A stretch of 64,000 nt of DNA from the NCBI GenBank assembly GCA_002382665.1, contig DFZA01000009.1, positions 62,001 to 126,000 on the forward strand, given 5' to 3'. Every line of letters starts with the position of its first letter. Positions within the stretch are counted from its first letter, which is position 1. Shown in pieces: positions 39,718 to 49,569 of this stretch. The DNA is from Peptococcaceae bacterium UBA4068. Lineage in GTDB: Bacteria; Bacillota; Dehalobacteriia; UBA4068. The notes beneath the pieces are model-generated. The model searched no databases, was not told the origin of the DNA, and saw only the letters and a program-made list of their open reading frames with translations. Position numbers and translations under genes: made by a program.

Positions 39718-41484
39718 TTAATTTTTTGGCTTAATAATATCAATATGCAATTCCTGCAATTGGCGGTCGGCAACCCCTGACGGTGCTTGCGTCATCATAT
39801 CCGTAGCGCTTTGTGTCTTGGGAAAAGCAATGACGTCGCGGATACTATCTTTATTAGCCATCAGCATAATCATCCGGTCAAGCCCAAATGCGATACCGCC
39901 ATGAGGTGGCGTACCGTATTCAAAAGCATCAAGCAAATAGCCAAATTTATCTCGGCTTTCTTCTTCCGTATGACCGATCACTTTAAATAATCTTTCCTGA
40001 ATACCTCTATCATGGATACGGATACTGCCGCCGCCCAATTCTACGCCGTTTAAAATAACGTCATAGGCATTGGCGCGAGCTTCCTCAGGATTTTTATCAA
40101 AAGTAGCCTTATCTTCATCGCAAGGCGAGGTAAAAGGATGATGTACGGCTGTCCATCTCTTTTCCTCAATGTTGTATTCGAGTAACGGGAATTTGTTGAC
40201 CCAGAGGAAATTTAATTCACTCGAATCAATTAAATTCTCTTTACGGGCAATCTCCAGACGCAAATGACCAATGCTGTCGGCGGCAATAGCTTTATCAGCC
40301 GCGACAAACATCAGTAAATCACCGGGCTTACCTTCCATGCGCTCGACAATTGCCGCAAACTGTTCCTCGGTGAAGAATTTGCTGATCGGCGAACGCGGGC
40401 CGGTCTCCTCCACATAGATATAAGCCAACCCTTTAGCTCCGTAAATGCCTACATATTCGGTCAGCGCATCAATCTCACGTCGCGAATACTTGGCGCATCC
40501 CTTGGCGTTGATACCGCGCACCCAGCCGCCTTTGTTCGCCACCGAGGCAAAAACTTTAAATTCACTGTTGGCCGCAATATCAGCAATATCCTTGATCTCA
40601 ATGGCAAAGCGCATATCGGGTTTGTCGGAACCGAAACGGTTGATTGCATCCTGATAATCAAGTACCGGGAACGGAATGGCAATATCTCTGCCCAATGCTT
40701 CTTTGAAAACATAGGCCAGCAATTCCTCAGTTAAAGCGCGAATGTCTTCCTCTTCAACAAAAGACATTTCCATATCCAGTTGAGTAAATTCCGGCTGGCG
40801 GTCGGCGCGCAAATCCTCATCTCTGAAGCAGCGGGCGATCTGAAAATACTTATCAACACCGCTAACCATCAGTATTTGTTTAAATAACTGCGGCGATTGC
40901 GGCAACGCGAAAAAGTCGCCGGGATGCACACGCGAGGGAACTAAATAATCACGTGCCCCCTCAGGAGAACTTTTACATAAAATTGGCGTTTCAATTTCCA
41001 AAAACCCTTTTTGATCAAGAAAATTACGCATTGCTGTGGTCGTCTTATGGCGCAGTATTAAAGCGCTGAGCATTTCCGGACGACGTAAATCGAGATAGCG
41101 GTACTTGAGCCGCACTAATTCATCAACACTGACGCCATCTTCGATATAGAACGGCGGCGTTTTTGATTTATTGAGTATCTCCAGCTCTAAACCTTCGACC
41201 TCTATTTCGCCGCTGACTAAGTTGGGATTGACCGTACCCTCGGGACGCGGACGCACCTTGCCGCGCGCAGCCAGAACATATTCGTTACGCACCTGCTCCG
41301 CAACAGCAAAAGACTGATTATCGGTATCGGGGCTATATACCAGCTGGACCAAACCGTATCTATCGCGCAGATCAATAAAGATCAGACCGCCATGGTCGCG
41401 CCGACGTTGTACCCATCCGGTCAATACCACTTCTTTGCCAATATCAGCGGCGCTCAAGTTGCCGCAATAATGATTTCTCTTCAT
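39718..41484 (-). CDS. aspS: Aspartate--tRNA ligase
   Basis: 588 aa, bacterial type. OB-fold anticodon domain (GWVQRRRDHGGLIFIDLRDR), class II motifs (FLEIETPIL; RCFRDEDLRADRQPEFTQLD; GIAFGLDRMIMLM) and the GAD insertion domain about 290-410. Follows hisS. No T-box leader. Whether it also makes Asp-tRNA-Asn cannot be decided. Confidence 0.96.
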   Translation of the reverse strand: MKRNHYCGNLSAADIGKEVVLTGWVQRRRDHGGLIFIDLRDRYGLVQLVYSPDTDNQSFAVAEQVRNEYVLAARGKVRPRPEGTVNPNLVSGEIEVEGLELEILNKSKTPPFYIEDGVSVDELVRLKYRYLDLRRPEMLSALILRHKTTTAMRNFLDQKGFLEIETPILCKSSPEGARDYLVPSRVHPGDFFALPQSPQLFKQILMVSGVDKYFQIARCFRDEDLRADRQPEFTQLDMEMSFVEEEDIRALTEELLAYVFKEALGRDIAIPFPVLDYQDAINRFGSDKPDMRFAIEIKDIADIAANSEFKVFASVANKGGWVRGINAKGCAKYSRREIDALTEYVGIYGAKGLAYIYVEETGPRSPISKFFTEEQFAAIVERMEGKPGDLLMFVAADKAIAADSIGHLRLEIARKENLIDSSELNFLWVNKFPLLEYNIEEKRWTAVHHPFTSPCDEDKATFDKNPEEARANAYDVILNGVELGGGSIRIHDRGIQERLFKVIGHTEEESRDKFGYLLDAFEYGTPPHGGIAFGLDRMIMLMANKDSIRDVIAFPKTQSATDMMTQAPSGVADRQLQELHIDIIKPKN

Positions 41485-41518
41485 GTTTCAATACTGCTCC
41501 TTTATTAAATTATAATTA

Positions 41519-42781
41519 TTATCTACCCAATAAATACTCTTTCACATCGGCCAGTGCAATTGTGGTCTGTTCGCCGTCTTTCATGCATTTAACAATTACC
41601 TGACCCGCCGCCAATTCTTCACTGCCGATAATTACCGCATATGCGGCATTAATGCGATTGGCAGCTTTGAGCTGTGCTTTAATACTTTTGCCTTCATAAT
41701 CAAGCTCCGACTTAATATCTAAGCGACGCAATTCATAACAAAGCGAAAATGCCGCTTTACGTGTTTGTTGATTTTCAGGGGAACTAATGACAAAAACGCT
41801 GCAGTCATCTTCTATTTCTATATCATCGCCCTGCGCTTTCAGCGCGGAAAAAATGCGTTCCATACCGAGCGCGAAACCAACCGCCGGCGTTGGTTCGCCG
41901 CCGAGTTCCTCAATCAAGCCATCATAACGACCGCCGCCGCAGATAGCGCTTTGCGCGCCGATATCTTCTACAACAATCTCAAACGCTGTTTTAGTATAAT
42001 AATCAAGCCCCCTGACCATACGCGGATTCAGCAAATATTCTGCTCCGGCAGCATCCAATATCTGTTTTACCTGCTCAAAATGATCGGCGCATGTATCACA
42101 AAGATAATCATAAATCTGCGGTGCATCTTTGCCGATGTTTTGACAGATCTCACTTTTGCAGTCAAGGATCCGCAGCGGATTACGATCAAAGCGATCCTTA
42201 CAGGAGTCGCAAAGCTGATCTAAATAAGGCCGGAAATAATCTTGCAGAGCTTCTCGGTATCGCGGACGGCAATCGGGACAGCCAACGCTGTTCAGATAGA
42301 GTTTCAGATCGCGGATACCCAAGCGGTTATAGAATTCCCAAGCCAGCGAAATTATTTCCGCATCAGCATAGGGAGAATCCGTACCAATTACTTCGACGCC
42401 AAATTGATGAAACTGGCGAAAACGACCGGCCTGCGGCCGTTCGTAACGGAACATCGGTCCCATATAGTACAATTTTACAGGCTGAATACGGCCATAAAGC
42501 TTGTCCTCTAAATAGGCGCGACACACCGAAGCGGTATTCTCCGGTCGCAGGGTCAGAGAACGATAGCCGCGGTCAGTAAATGTATACATTTCCTTTTGCA
42601 CAATATCCGTAGTATTGCCGACACCGCGAATAAACAAGTCGGTTTCTTCAAAAATCGGCGTACGGATTTCGTCAAAAGCAAACTCCCGGCAAATTTGCCG
42701 TAGCATCGCTTCAACTGCCTGCCACCGACTGGTATCTTCCGGCAAAAAATCATTTGTACCGCGCGGTCTAGTTATCGCCAT
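41519..42781 (-). CDS. hisS: Histidine--tRNA ligase
   Basis: 420 aa. Class II synthetase: RPRGTNDFLP start, TLRPENTASVCRAY, FRYERPQAGRFRQFHQFGVE, and histidine-specific LVRGLDYYT-like motif here as MVRGLDYYTKTAFE and CGGGRYDGL. C-terminal anticodon domain. GGAGG site; hisS-aspS order as in most Bacillota. Confidence 0.96.
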   Translation of the reverse strand: MAITRPRGTNDFLPEDTSRWQAVEAMLRQICREFAFDEIRTPIFEETDLFIRGVGNTTDIVQKEMYTFTDRGYRSLTLRPENTASVCRAYLEDKLYGRIQPVKLYYMGPMFRYERPQAGRFRQFHQFGVEVIGTDSPYADAEIISLAWEFYNRLGIRDLKLYLNSVGCPDCRPRYREALQDYFRPYLDQLCDSCKDRFDRNPLRILDCKSEICQNIGKDAPQIYDYLCDTCADHFEQVKQILDAAGAEYLLNPRMVRGLDYYTKTAFEIVVEDIGAQSAICGGGRYDGLIEELGGEPTPAVGFALGMERIFSALKAQGDDIEIEDDCSVFVISSPENQQTRKAAFSLCYELRRLDIKSELDYEGKSIKAQLKAANRINAAYAVIIGSEELAAGQVIVKCMKDGEQTTIALADVKEYLLGR

Positions 42782-42841
42782 GTTTTTCCTCCTCGTGCAA
42801 ATTTCATTTTATTATAATGCTGTTTTCCATTCTTTGTCAAT

Positions 42842-43453
42842 CTACCGGCGCAGATACGGATTATGATTCTTTTCATACCCAAGCTCGCTGTGTGGGCCAT
42901 GGCCGGGTAAAACTATCAGGTCATCATCAAGCGGCATTATTTTATCATGAATGGATTTCATTAAAGCCTTATAATCTCCTCCGGGCATATCGCTGCGGCC
43001 AACCGAGAGATAAAACAATGTATCGCCGGTAAACAGCAGATTTTCACATTTAAGGCAAATACCCCCGGGAGTATGACCGGGCGTATGGATTACTTGCAGA
43101 CGCAAATTACCTACTTCAATGATATCGCCGTCATGGAGAATTTTATGATTTTTACCATTATCAACAACATCCGTCATGCCGACAACCAGCATAGATTTAT
43201 CGTCCTCATGAATCATTAAAGTCGCACCTGAACGCTCGACAATATACTTATTTTCATCAGTATGGTCGCCATGGCCGTGTGTATTGATTACAACCGTTAC
43301 ATCAAATCCCAGTTCTTCTACTTTTCCCCAAATTTGTGAAGGATACGCGCCGGGATCAATGATTGCTCCTTTTTTGGTTTCTTCGCATACAAGAAAATAG
43401 CAATTGGTTGATAACAGACCAACTACTACTCGGTCTAACAGATATTTGCCCAT
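42842..43453 (-). CDS. MBL-fold hydrolase (glyoxalase II-like)
   Basis: 203 aa. Metallo-beta-lactamase fold with THGHGDHTDE, HTPGHTPGG, FTGDTLF and a final PGHGPHS, giving the usual two-zinc site. Related to YcbL/YqgX-type thioesterases often annotated as hydroxyacylglutathione hydrolase. Placed between dtd and hisS (2 bp from dtd), a common neighbourhood in Bacillota; substrate unknown. Confidence 0.88.
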   Translation of the reverse strand: MGKYLLDRVVVGLLSTNCYFLVCEETKKGAIIDPGAYPSQIWGKVEELGFDVTVVINTHGHGDHTDENKYIVERSGATLMIHEDDKSMLVVGMTDVVDNGKNHKILHDGDIIEVGNLRLQVIHTPGHTPGGICLKCENLLFTGDTLFYLSVGRSDMPGGDYKALMKSIHDKIMPLDDDLIVLPGHGPHSELGYEKNHNPYLRR

Positions 43454-43455
43454 GT

Positions 43456-43911
43456 TTATTCTCCTTTTTTAGCTTCGCTTTCAATTATTATTGTCACAGG
43501 CCCGTCGTTGGCGATATCAACCAACATATCGGCCTGGAAGACACCTGTTTGCACCAAAAGCCCATAAGACTGTAGCTGCTTTACATAATACTCGTATAAA
43601 CACTGCGCTTCGTCCGGTGCTGCGGCGGTAAAAAAATCAGGACGGTTGCCGCGCCGACAATCCCCGTAAAGAGTAAATTGAGAAACGACCAATACCTGCC
43701 CGCCGCAATCAATCAGCGATCGATTGAGTTTACCGTTTTCGTCGGCAAAGATCCGTAAGTTTACCGTTTTGCGCGCCAAATAATCGGCATCGGCCGACTT
43801 ATCACCTTTAGCAATGCCGACCAATACCACCATGCCAGCAGCAATTTCTGCAACTTTTTGGTCTGCAATTGTTACTGCCGCTTGCTTGACCCTTTGAATA
43901 ATTAGCCGCAT
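43456..43911 (-). CDS. dtd: D-aminoacyl-tRNA deacylase
   Basis: 151 aa. Removes D-amino acids (and glycine from tRNA-Ala) from mischarged tRNA. SQFTLYGD and the C-terminal NDGPVT motif (Gly-cis-Pro site is the related GP) are diagnostic; RVKQAAVTI start. Begins one base after the relA stop, so coupled. Confidence 0.95.
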   Translation of the reverse strand: MRLIIQRVKQAAVTIADQKVAEIAAGMVVLVGIAKGDKSADADYLARKTVNLRIFADENGKLNRSLIDCGGQVLVVSQFTLYGDCRRGNRPDFFTAAAPDEAQCLYEYYVKQLQSYGLLVQTGVFQADMLVDIANDGPVTIIIESEAKKGE

Positions 43912-46089
43912 CTATTTCACCTTCTTTGCACCCTTATTGACTATCCGATGAACATCAAATACATCTTTGACTCTGCGCACTCGTTCTATCAGATAATCAA
44001 GTTGATACAAAGATTTGACTTCTAATTTAATTGTAACCGTAGCCTGATTATTGCGTTTATCAACGGAAACATGGGCGCTGTTAATCGGCGTTTTGGTGTC
44101 TGCCATTATCGAGACAATATCCATGACCAGGCAATCTCTGTTAATAGCGATCGCCTCTATCTCAACCTGATAATCACTGCTGACGCCGCTTCCCCAGCTA
44201 ACCTCGATCAGTCTGTCGGATTCCTGTTCCTGATAACGTTGTATATTGCTACAGTCGGTACGGTGAACGGAAACCCCCCGGCCACGCGTAATATAACCAA
44301 CAATCGCATCCCCTGGCAACGGTTTACAACAACTGGCAACTCTGACCATCAGATTATCAACGCCCTTGACGTTGATCGCCTCACAATTGAGGTCTTCCTT
44401 TTTCTGAGTCATTACCGCTTCCAGAGGCATTTCCTTGCGAATACCTTCTCGTAACTTGGCAACAACGCTATCCGGACGCACTACGCCCGCACCGATTGCC
44501 GCATAAAGGTCTTCTGAGGAAGATATCTGAAAACGTTTGGCAACCTCCGGTAATTTATCACTTTTAACCAATTGGGTAAATTCAAGTCCGAATTTTTTAC
44601 ATTCTCTGTCTAATAGTTCACGTCCGAAACTGATATTTTCATCGCGTTTTTCCTTACGAAACCATTGACGGATCTTATTCTTGGCATGTTGAGTACGGGC
44701 CAATAGCAACCAATCCCGGCTGGGGCCACGGCCCTTTGCGGTCAGTATTTCTACAATATCACCGTTATTCAAAGATGTGTCCAGCGGAACCAAACGGTTG
44801 TTGACTTTGGCACCGACGCACTGATGGCCGACCTGCGTGTGAACTCGATAGGCAAAGTCGATTGGACCTGAATCGGTTGGCAATTCGTAAACGTCTCCTT
44901 TGGGGGAAAATACATAAATGTTATCATCAAACAAATCGCCCTTGACTTTTTCCATAAAGTCCTGGGCATCGCCAAGCTCCTGCTGCCAATCAAGCATTTG
45001 CCGCAGCCACTCGATCTTCTTTTCAAAATCGTCATCGTCGCTTCTGCCCTCTTTATACCGCCAATGGGCAGCGATACCATACTCGGCTGTACGATGCATC
45101 TCCTTGGTTCGTATTTGTACCTCTAACGGCATACCGTTATCAACGATCACTGTAGTATGAATTGATTGATAGAGATTCTGCTTGGGCATAGCAATATAAT
45201 CTTTAAAGCGTCCGGGAATCGGTTTCCACATGGTGTGGATAACGCCCAAAACACCGTAACAGTCTTTGATTGTATCCACAATCACCCGTACGGCATTTAA
45301 ATCAAATATTTCATCCAATGTCTTTTGCTGCAGGCGCATTTTATTATAGATGCTATATAAATTTTTACTTCTGCCGCTTACCTCGGCGTTGATATTAACG
45401 CTTTTTAAACGCTCGGAGATTATACTGCACATCTCTTCAATAAAACGGTTTCTCTCCGGTTTATCAGCGGCTATTTGACTTTCCAGGCCGGCAATCCGTT
45501 CCGGCTCTAAAATAGCAATCGATAAATCCTCTAACTCACTTTTAATATTGAACATGCCTAAACGATGGGCCAGCGGAGCAAAAATATTTAAAGTTTCTTC
45601 TGATATTTCTTTTTGTCTGAGGAATGAATAGTGCGACTTGATGGTTCGCATATTATGCAAACGGTCAGCCAGTTTAATCAATATGATGCGAATATCCTTA
45701 GCCATTGCCATAAACATCTTGCGTAGATTTTCCGCTTGCGCTTCCTGACGGGAGTGAAATTCCAATTTTGAAAGTTTCGTAACACCTTCTACCAATACCC
45801 GTACATCGCTGTCGAATTCATTCTCAATATCTTCAATACTTACATCGGTATCTTCAACTACATCATGGAGTAAACCGCCAATAATTGTTGCGTCGTCTAT
45901 CTGCAGGCCGCTTAATATATTAGCAACCGCCAGCGGATGATTAATATACGGCTCGCCGGAATCACGCTTTTGACCTTCATGGGCCTTTTGGGCAAAAAGA
46001 AACGCCTTGATAATCAGCTCGCTATCGCTCGCAGGATTATAACTTTTAACCTGCTTAATAATACTCTCAATTGTTATGGTTTCTGCCAT
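43912..46089 (-). CDS. relA: Bifunctional (p)ppGpp synthetase/hydrolase
   Basis: 725 aa. Rel/SpoT family: N-terminal HD hydrolase intact (GLLHDVVEDTD, ADRLHNMRT), synthetase (GRSKNLYSIYNKM, RFKDYIAMPKQNLYQSIHT), TGS (DNIYVFSPKGDVYELP), helical and zinc-finger-like region (ASCCKPLPGDAIVGY) and C-terminal ACT. Both activities are likely. First gene of the relA-dtd-MBL-hisS-aspS series. GAGGAC site. Confidence 0.95.
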   Translation of the reverse strand: MAETITIESIIKQVKSYNPASDSELIIKAFLFAQKAHEGQKRDSGEPYINHPLAVANILSGLQIDDATIIGGLLHDVVEDTDVSIEDIENEFDSDVRVLVEGVTKLSKLEFHSRQEAQAENLRKMFMAMAKDIRIILIKLADRLHNMRTIKSHYSFLRQKEISEETLNIFAPLAHRLGMFNIKSELEDLSIAILEPERIAGLESQIAADKPERNRFIEEMCSIISERLKSVNINAEVSGRSKNLYSIYNKMRLQQKTLDEIFDLNAVRVIVDTIKDCYGVLGVIHTMWKPIPGRFKDYIAMPKQNLYQSIHTTVIVDNGMPLEVQIRTKEMHRTAEYGIAAHWRYKEGRSDDDDFEKKIEWLRQMLDWQQELGDAQDFMEKVKGDLFDDNIYVFSPKGDVYELPTDSGPIDFAYRVHTQVGHQCVGAKVNNRLVPLDTSLNNGDIVEILTAKGRGPSRDWLLLARTQHAKNKIRQWFRKEKRDENISFGRELLDRECKKFGLEFTQLVKSDKLPEVAKRFQISSSEDLYAAIGAGVVRPDSVVAKLREGIRKEMPLEAVMTQKKEDLNCEAINVKGVDNLMVRVASCCKPLPGDAIVGYITRGRGVSVHRTDCSNIQRYQEQESDRLIEVSWGSGVSSDYQVEIEAIAINRDCLVMDIVSIMADTKTPINSAHVSVDKRNNQATVTIKLEVKSLYQLDYLIERVRRVKDVFDVHRIVNKGAKKVK

Positions 46090-46131
46090 ACTGTCCTCAC
46101 ATATTTCCTGGCAACAAGACGAAAATTAGAT

Positions 46132-46161
46132 AAAAAAAGGAATAGAACGTTGTCCTATTCC
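46132..46161 (-). terminator. codY terminator
   Basis: Stem GGAATAG / CTATTCC with a T7 tail on the minus strand, 25 bp after codY. Confidence 0.85.
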
Positions 46162-46185
46162 CATGATGAGGCTCTAATAGGGAAT

Positions 46186-46977
46186 CTAATATTTGTTATG
46201 ACGAGTTTTGATCCGATCCAGCTCTTCTAAAACATATTCATTAAGTATGCGAATATAAGTTCCCTTCATACCCAGCGAACGTACTTCAACAACACCCGCG
46301 GATTCTAATTTTCTCAGAGCGTTAACGATTACTGAACGGGTTATGCCAACTTTATCGGCAATCTTTGATGCAACCAACAGGCCGTTCTTTTCGCCCAACT
46401 CATTTAAAACATGTTCAATAGCTTCCAATTCGGAATAAGAAAGCGTATCAAAAGCAATGCTGACAACAGCCTTTTGACGAGCATTGTCTTCAACTTTCTC
46501 AACTCTGGCGCGCAATATTTCCATACCGATGACGGTTGCACCTAATTCGGCCAATACTAAATCATTACTGTCAAACTGACCAATTTTCGACAACATAAAA
46601 GTGCCGAGACGCTGACCGCCGCCAATAATCGGAATTACCGTGGTATATTTGTTATTAAGGAAACATGCATTCTTGGTGTCAAAAACGCAGAAGCCTTCTC
46701 TATTGATATTAGCTTTTGTTTCGGTACTGCGCAACAAGCTTTCGTTATACTGATCAGGAAAATGCGCTTCCTGATGTACTATCTCGTCCATAGTCGGGCA
46801 GGTAAAACCATCCATAAATGAATATCCCAATACTTTGCCTTTGCGGCCTATAATATAGACGTTTGCACCGATATTTTTACACAAAGTCTCTGCCATATCA
46901 GAAAAGCTAATCGGGTGACCAGCTGCGTTTTGGATTATTTTATTGATATCTCTCGTTTTTTCCAGTAAATTTTTCAT
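46186..46977 (-). CDS. codY: GTP-sensing transcriptional regulator CodY
   Basis: 263 aa from ATG 46977; a GTG four codons earlier is possible. N-terminal GAF domain (LLEKTRDINKIIQ, then KGKVLGYSF) binds branched-chain amino acids. The C-terminal winged helix (GLLVASKIADKVGITRSVIVNALRKLESAGVVEVRSLGMKGTYIR) is almost invariant in the family. Global regulator of nutrient-limitation genes in Bacillota. Here it is alone, upstream of relA rather than behind clpQY/xerC, with a 420-bp leader region holding repeat copy B. Confidence 0.96.
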   Translation of the reverse strand: MKNLLEKTRDINKIIQNAAGHPISFSDMAETLCKNIGANVYIIGRKGKVLGYSFMDGFTCPTMDEIVHQEAHFPDQYNESLLRSTETKANINREGFCVFDTKNACFLNNKYTTVIPIIGGGQRLGTFMLSKIGQFDSNDLVLAELGATVIGMEILRARVEKVEDNARQKAVVSIAFDTLSYSELEAIEHVLNELGEKNGLLVASKIADKVGITRSVIVNALRKLESAGVVEVRSLGMKGTYIRILNEYVLEELDRIKTRHNKY

Positions 46978-47099
46978 TTGATCCCACACTCCAAAATTTT
47001 CATAATTAATTAAATTTACAGAATAATATTAGTATTTAATATATTATCTCATAACTGTATGCATTTAGTCAAGTAATTGTATAAATACAAACAAGTAGA
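46978..47099. other. codY upstream region
   Basis: AT-rich leader between codY and repeat copy B. It should hold the codY promoter; I see no clear -35/-10 pair that stands out. No gene. Confidence 0.4.
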
Positions 47100-47392
47100 C
47101 AGGGATGCTCTCCCTGCCTCAGCGTGTCGATAAAATTCACGGCACGTCGTTGCTGCCAACTCCTATACGTATCTTTTATACGCCGCAAAGCTTCTTCGCT
47201 TAGACCCCTTGGGGCGTCGCCGGTTTCGACCACAGAGGTATAACCAAGATATTATCTTAAATTTTACCTATGTGCTTCAATTGTTCGTTTTGTTGTTAAT
47301 CAAAACCCAGCTAGGTTGCCTAGTCACACTCGTTTCTCGGATAGCTGACCACTTCCTTGATAGTTAATTAGGCAGGGAGGTTCTCCCTGCCT
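47100..47392 (-). repeat. Modular intergenic repeat element, copy B
   Basis: Non-coding, minus orientation relative to copy A. Bounded by hairpins CAGGGA/TCCCTG (47100-47116) and AGGCAGGGAG/CTCCCTGCCT (47370-47392), similar to each other but unlike the palindromes of copy A. Shared blocks: TTTATCGACACGCTG (47134-47120, identical), GCAACGACGT (47153-47144), the 26-bp block with CGTATAAAAGATACGT (47192-47167, 24 of 26), GGTCGAAACCGGCGACGC (47231-47214, identical), ACCTAGCTGG (47316-47307), CCGAGAAACGAG block (47340-47319, 19 of 22) and the start block (47365-47344). One block is in a different order from copy A. Lies between ftsZ (end) and codY (start). Confidence 0.7.
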
Positions 47393-47411
47393 AAAAATAG
47401 TTCAAAAACAA

Positions 47412-48500
47412 TTATTTATCTTTCCTCATAAATGTTGGCAAATCAACATCATCAAATGTGGTTGGTTTTATAACAACATTAGGTATTTCGGTCGTAAAAG
47501 GCTTTTTATTGGTTCCAGGCGCAGCAAGCGTAACCGGGCTGCGGCTGTCAAAACCTGTGGCAATTACCGTTACCTTGATCGTATCTTCCAGAGCTTCATC
47601 AACACCCACGCCAAAGATGATATTGGCGTCAGCGTCGGCAACTTCATATATGTATTTGGCCGCATCATTGGCATCAAGCAGACTCATTTCCGGACCGCCG
47701 GTTACATTGAGTAGAATACCTTTAGCACCTTTGATACTGGTCTCCAGCATACTGCTGGAAATAGCGTTTTCAGCCGCTTCTATCGCTCTATTTTCACCGC
47801 CGCGACCGATACCAATACCCATCCAAGCGCTGCCGGCATCTCTCATTATTGACTTAACATCGGCAAAATCAAGATTGATCATGGCCGGTTTGCTAATTAG
47901 GTCGGATATTCCCTGAACGCCTTGACGGAGAACATCATCGGCAATCATAAATGCTTGAGGCACGGTCATTTTGCGATCGACAATCTGAAGTAATTTATCA
48001 TTGGGAATGGTAATCAACGTATCGACGTTTTCTTTTAGATCGCTGATACCCATTTCAGCCTGTTGCGCGCGCCGGCGGCCTTCAAAGCTGAACGGCTTGG
48101 TTACAACACCAACCGTCAATGCTCCCATTTCTTTGGCCAGCGCCGCGACAACAGCCGCTGCGCCAGTGCCAGTGCCGCCGCCCATACCAGCGGTAATAAA
48201 AATCATATCACTGCCTTCCAACAAAGAAGACAGTTCCGATTTGCTTTCCTCAGCAGCTTTGCGGCCGACTTCCGGATCACCGCCGGCTCCTAAGCCTTTG
48301 GTTAGCTTGGGACCGATCTGCAGAACATTCTCAGCCTGACAATATACTAAAGCCTGTGAATCGGTATTCAACGCTACGAAGTCAACTCCGTTTAAATTGT
48401 TCTTAATCATTCTATTAACAGCATTACTGCCGCCACCGCCAATACCGACTACTTTGATTTTGGCGAAATTACTTCTTTGGCTATCATCAAAAGACAACAT
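47412..48500 (-). CDS. ftsZ: Cell division protein FtsZ
   Basis: 362 aa from ATG 48500 (AAGGAGG). Tubulin-like GTPase forming the division ring. AKIKVVGIGGGGSNAVNRM, signature GGGTGTGAAAVVA, T7 loop NLDFADVKSIM and the C-terminal peptide DVDLPTFMRKDK that binds partner proteins. Last gene of the dcw cluster; ftsA, normally upstream, is absent. Confidence 0.97.
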   Translation of the reverse strand: MLSFDDSQRSNFAKIKVVGIGGGGSNAVNRMIKNNLNGVDFVALNTDSQALVYCQAENVLQIGPKLTKGLGAGGDPEVGRKAAEESKSELSSLLEGSDMIFITAGMGGGTGTGAAAVVAALAKEMGALTVGVVTKPFSFEGRRRAQQAEMGISDLKENVDTLITIPNDKLLQIVDRKMTVPQAFMIADDVLRQGVQGISDLISKPAMINLDFADVKSIMRDAGSAWMGIGIGRGGENRAIEAAENAISSSMLETSIKGAKGILLNVTGGPEMSLLDANDAAKYIYEVADADANIIFGVGVDEALEDTIKVTVIATGFDSRSPVTLAAPGTNKKPFTTEIPNVVIKPTTFDDVDLPTFMRKDK

Positions 48501-48661
48501 CGATATCCTCCTTAATACTTCAATTTCAGTTAATTCAATAAAGAATAGTATAGAAAAATTAAAAGTCAAAAATCAAATAATATAACTATTTTCCACATAA
48601 AAAAGCATTTCCCTGCTCCATTACACTGTAATTATAGAAAATAAATCATTATTTTGCTCCG

Positions 48662-49435
48662 CTAATTATAAGTTATTACAGGTTTGTCCACTACAGTTAC
48701 ATCTATATATTTGATTTGTTTGATGTCGCCGTTAGTAGTACGGTCTTCAATAATTGCCGTATATAAAATATATTTGTCCTCGAAATCTTCGCCATTGCCA
48801 ACTCTTACTTCAATTCCGTCTTTAGTACAAACAATAATTTTTTGCGGGTCGGCAACATTAATTTCACTGATATGCGAACGCATATCAGCAGTCATCTGCC
48901 GTATCAAGTCAAGAGCCTTATCAAGCGAATCGTTTTTAATAACTGTACCCGGCATCACGCTGTAATCGAATTTATTTAATCCCGTCAGCAGGGGTACATC
49001 AAATTTATTCATTTTCACCATCCTGGTGATAACCGTTCCCTGTTGATCAAGCCAGATAAATGCTTGTCCGGTTGCAATAACAGCTACAGACTTCCTCTCT
49101 TCAACATTAATTATTAACGTGCCCGGAAGTTTTCTGGACACAGTCGCATTGGCAATCAACGGATCGATTCGTAACCATTGAGATAACTCCTGTTGATTAA
49201 TTTTAAAAATATTACGTCCTTTTTCAATACCGCTTAAAGCGATAACCCGATCATTGCCGACTAACTTGTTGCCTTCCACTTTGATCGTATTAATGGAAAA
49301 AAATGAGGATAATGAAAAAAAGTAACCGGCTAACAAACAAGCAACAAAAAATACTACCATCAAAACAAACCTCTGATTGTTGGCGTGTCTTTTCTTATAT
49401 TCTTTGATATATACAAGATTCTTTTTTTTAGCCAT
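48662..49435 (-). CDS. ftsQ: Cell division protein FtsQ/DivIB
   Basis: 257 aa. Short basic cytoplasmic tail, one membrane helix (VLMVVFFVACLLAGYFF), POTRA domain (FSINTIKVEGNKLVGNDRVIALSGIEKGRNIFKIN) and beta domain. Links FtsL/DivIC to the divisome. GAGGG site. Between murA and ftsZ. Confidence 0.9.
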   Translation of the reverse strand: MAKKKNLVYIKEYKKRHANNQRFVLMVVFFVACLLAGYFFSLSSFFSINTIKVEGNKLVGNDRVIALSGIEKGRNIFKINQQELSQWLRIDPLIANATVSRKLPGTLIINVEERKSVAVIATGQAFIWLDQQGTVITRMVKMNKFDVPLLTGLNKFDYSVMPGTVIKNDSLDKALDLIRQMTADMRSHISEINVADPQKIIVCTKDGIEVRVGNGEDFEDKYILYTAIIEDRTTNGDIKQIKYIDVTVVDKPVITYN

Positions 49436-49569
49436 ATTTACCCTCGCCTAATACACAAAATAATTATAGCAAATTTAAGTTTAAATTGCCATAAAAATCA
49501 CGAAAATATTCCACTTATTATAATCAAAAACAATATATTTAGTAGCAAGACGAGGTATTATCATACCAG

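Noticed and set aside
42091..42579. 162-codon plus-strand ORF
   Set aside because: Shadow of hisS on the opposite strand.
42782..42841. T-box leader for hisS-aspS
   Set aside because: Only 60 bp separate hisS from the upstream gene and no T-box sequence is present.
47458..48339. Plus-strand ORFs of 112-152 codons
   Set aside because: Shadows of ftsZ; no ribosome sites.
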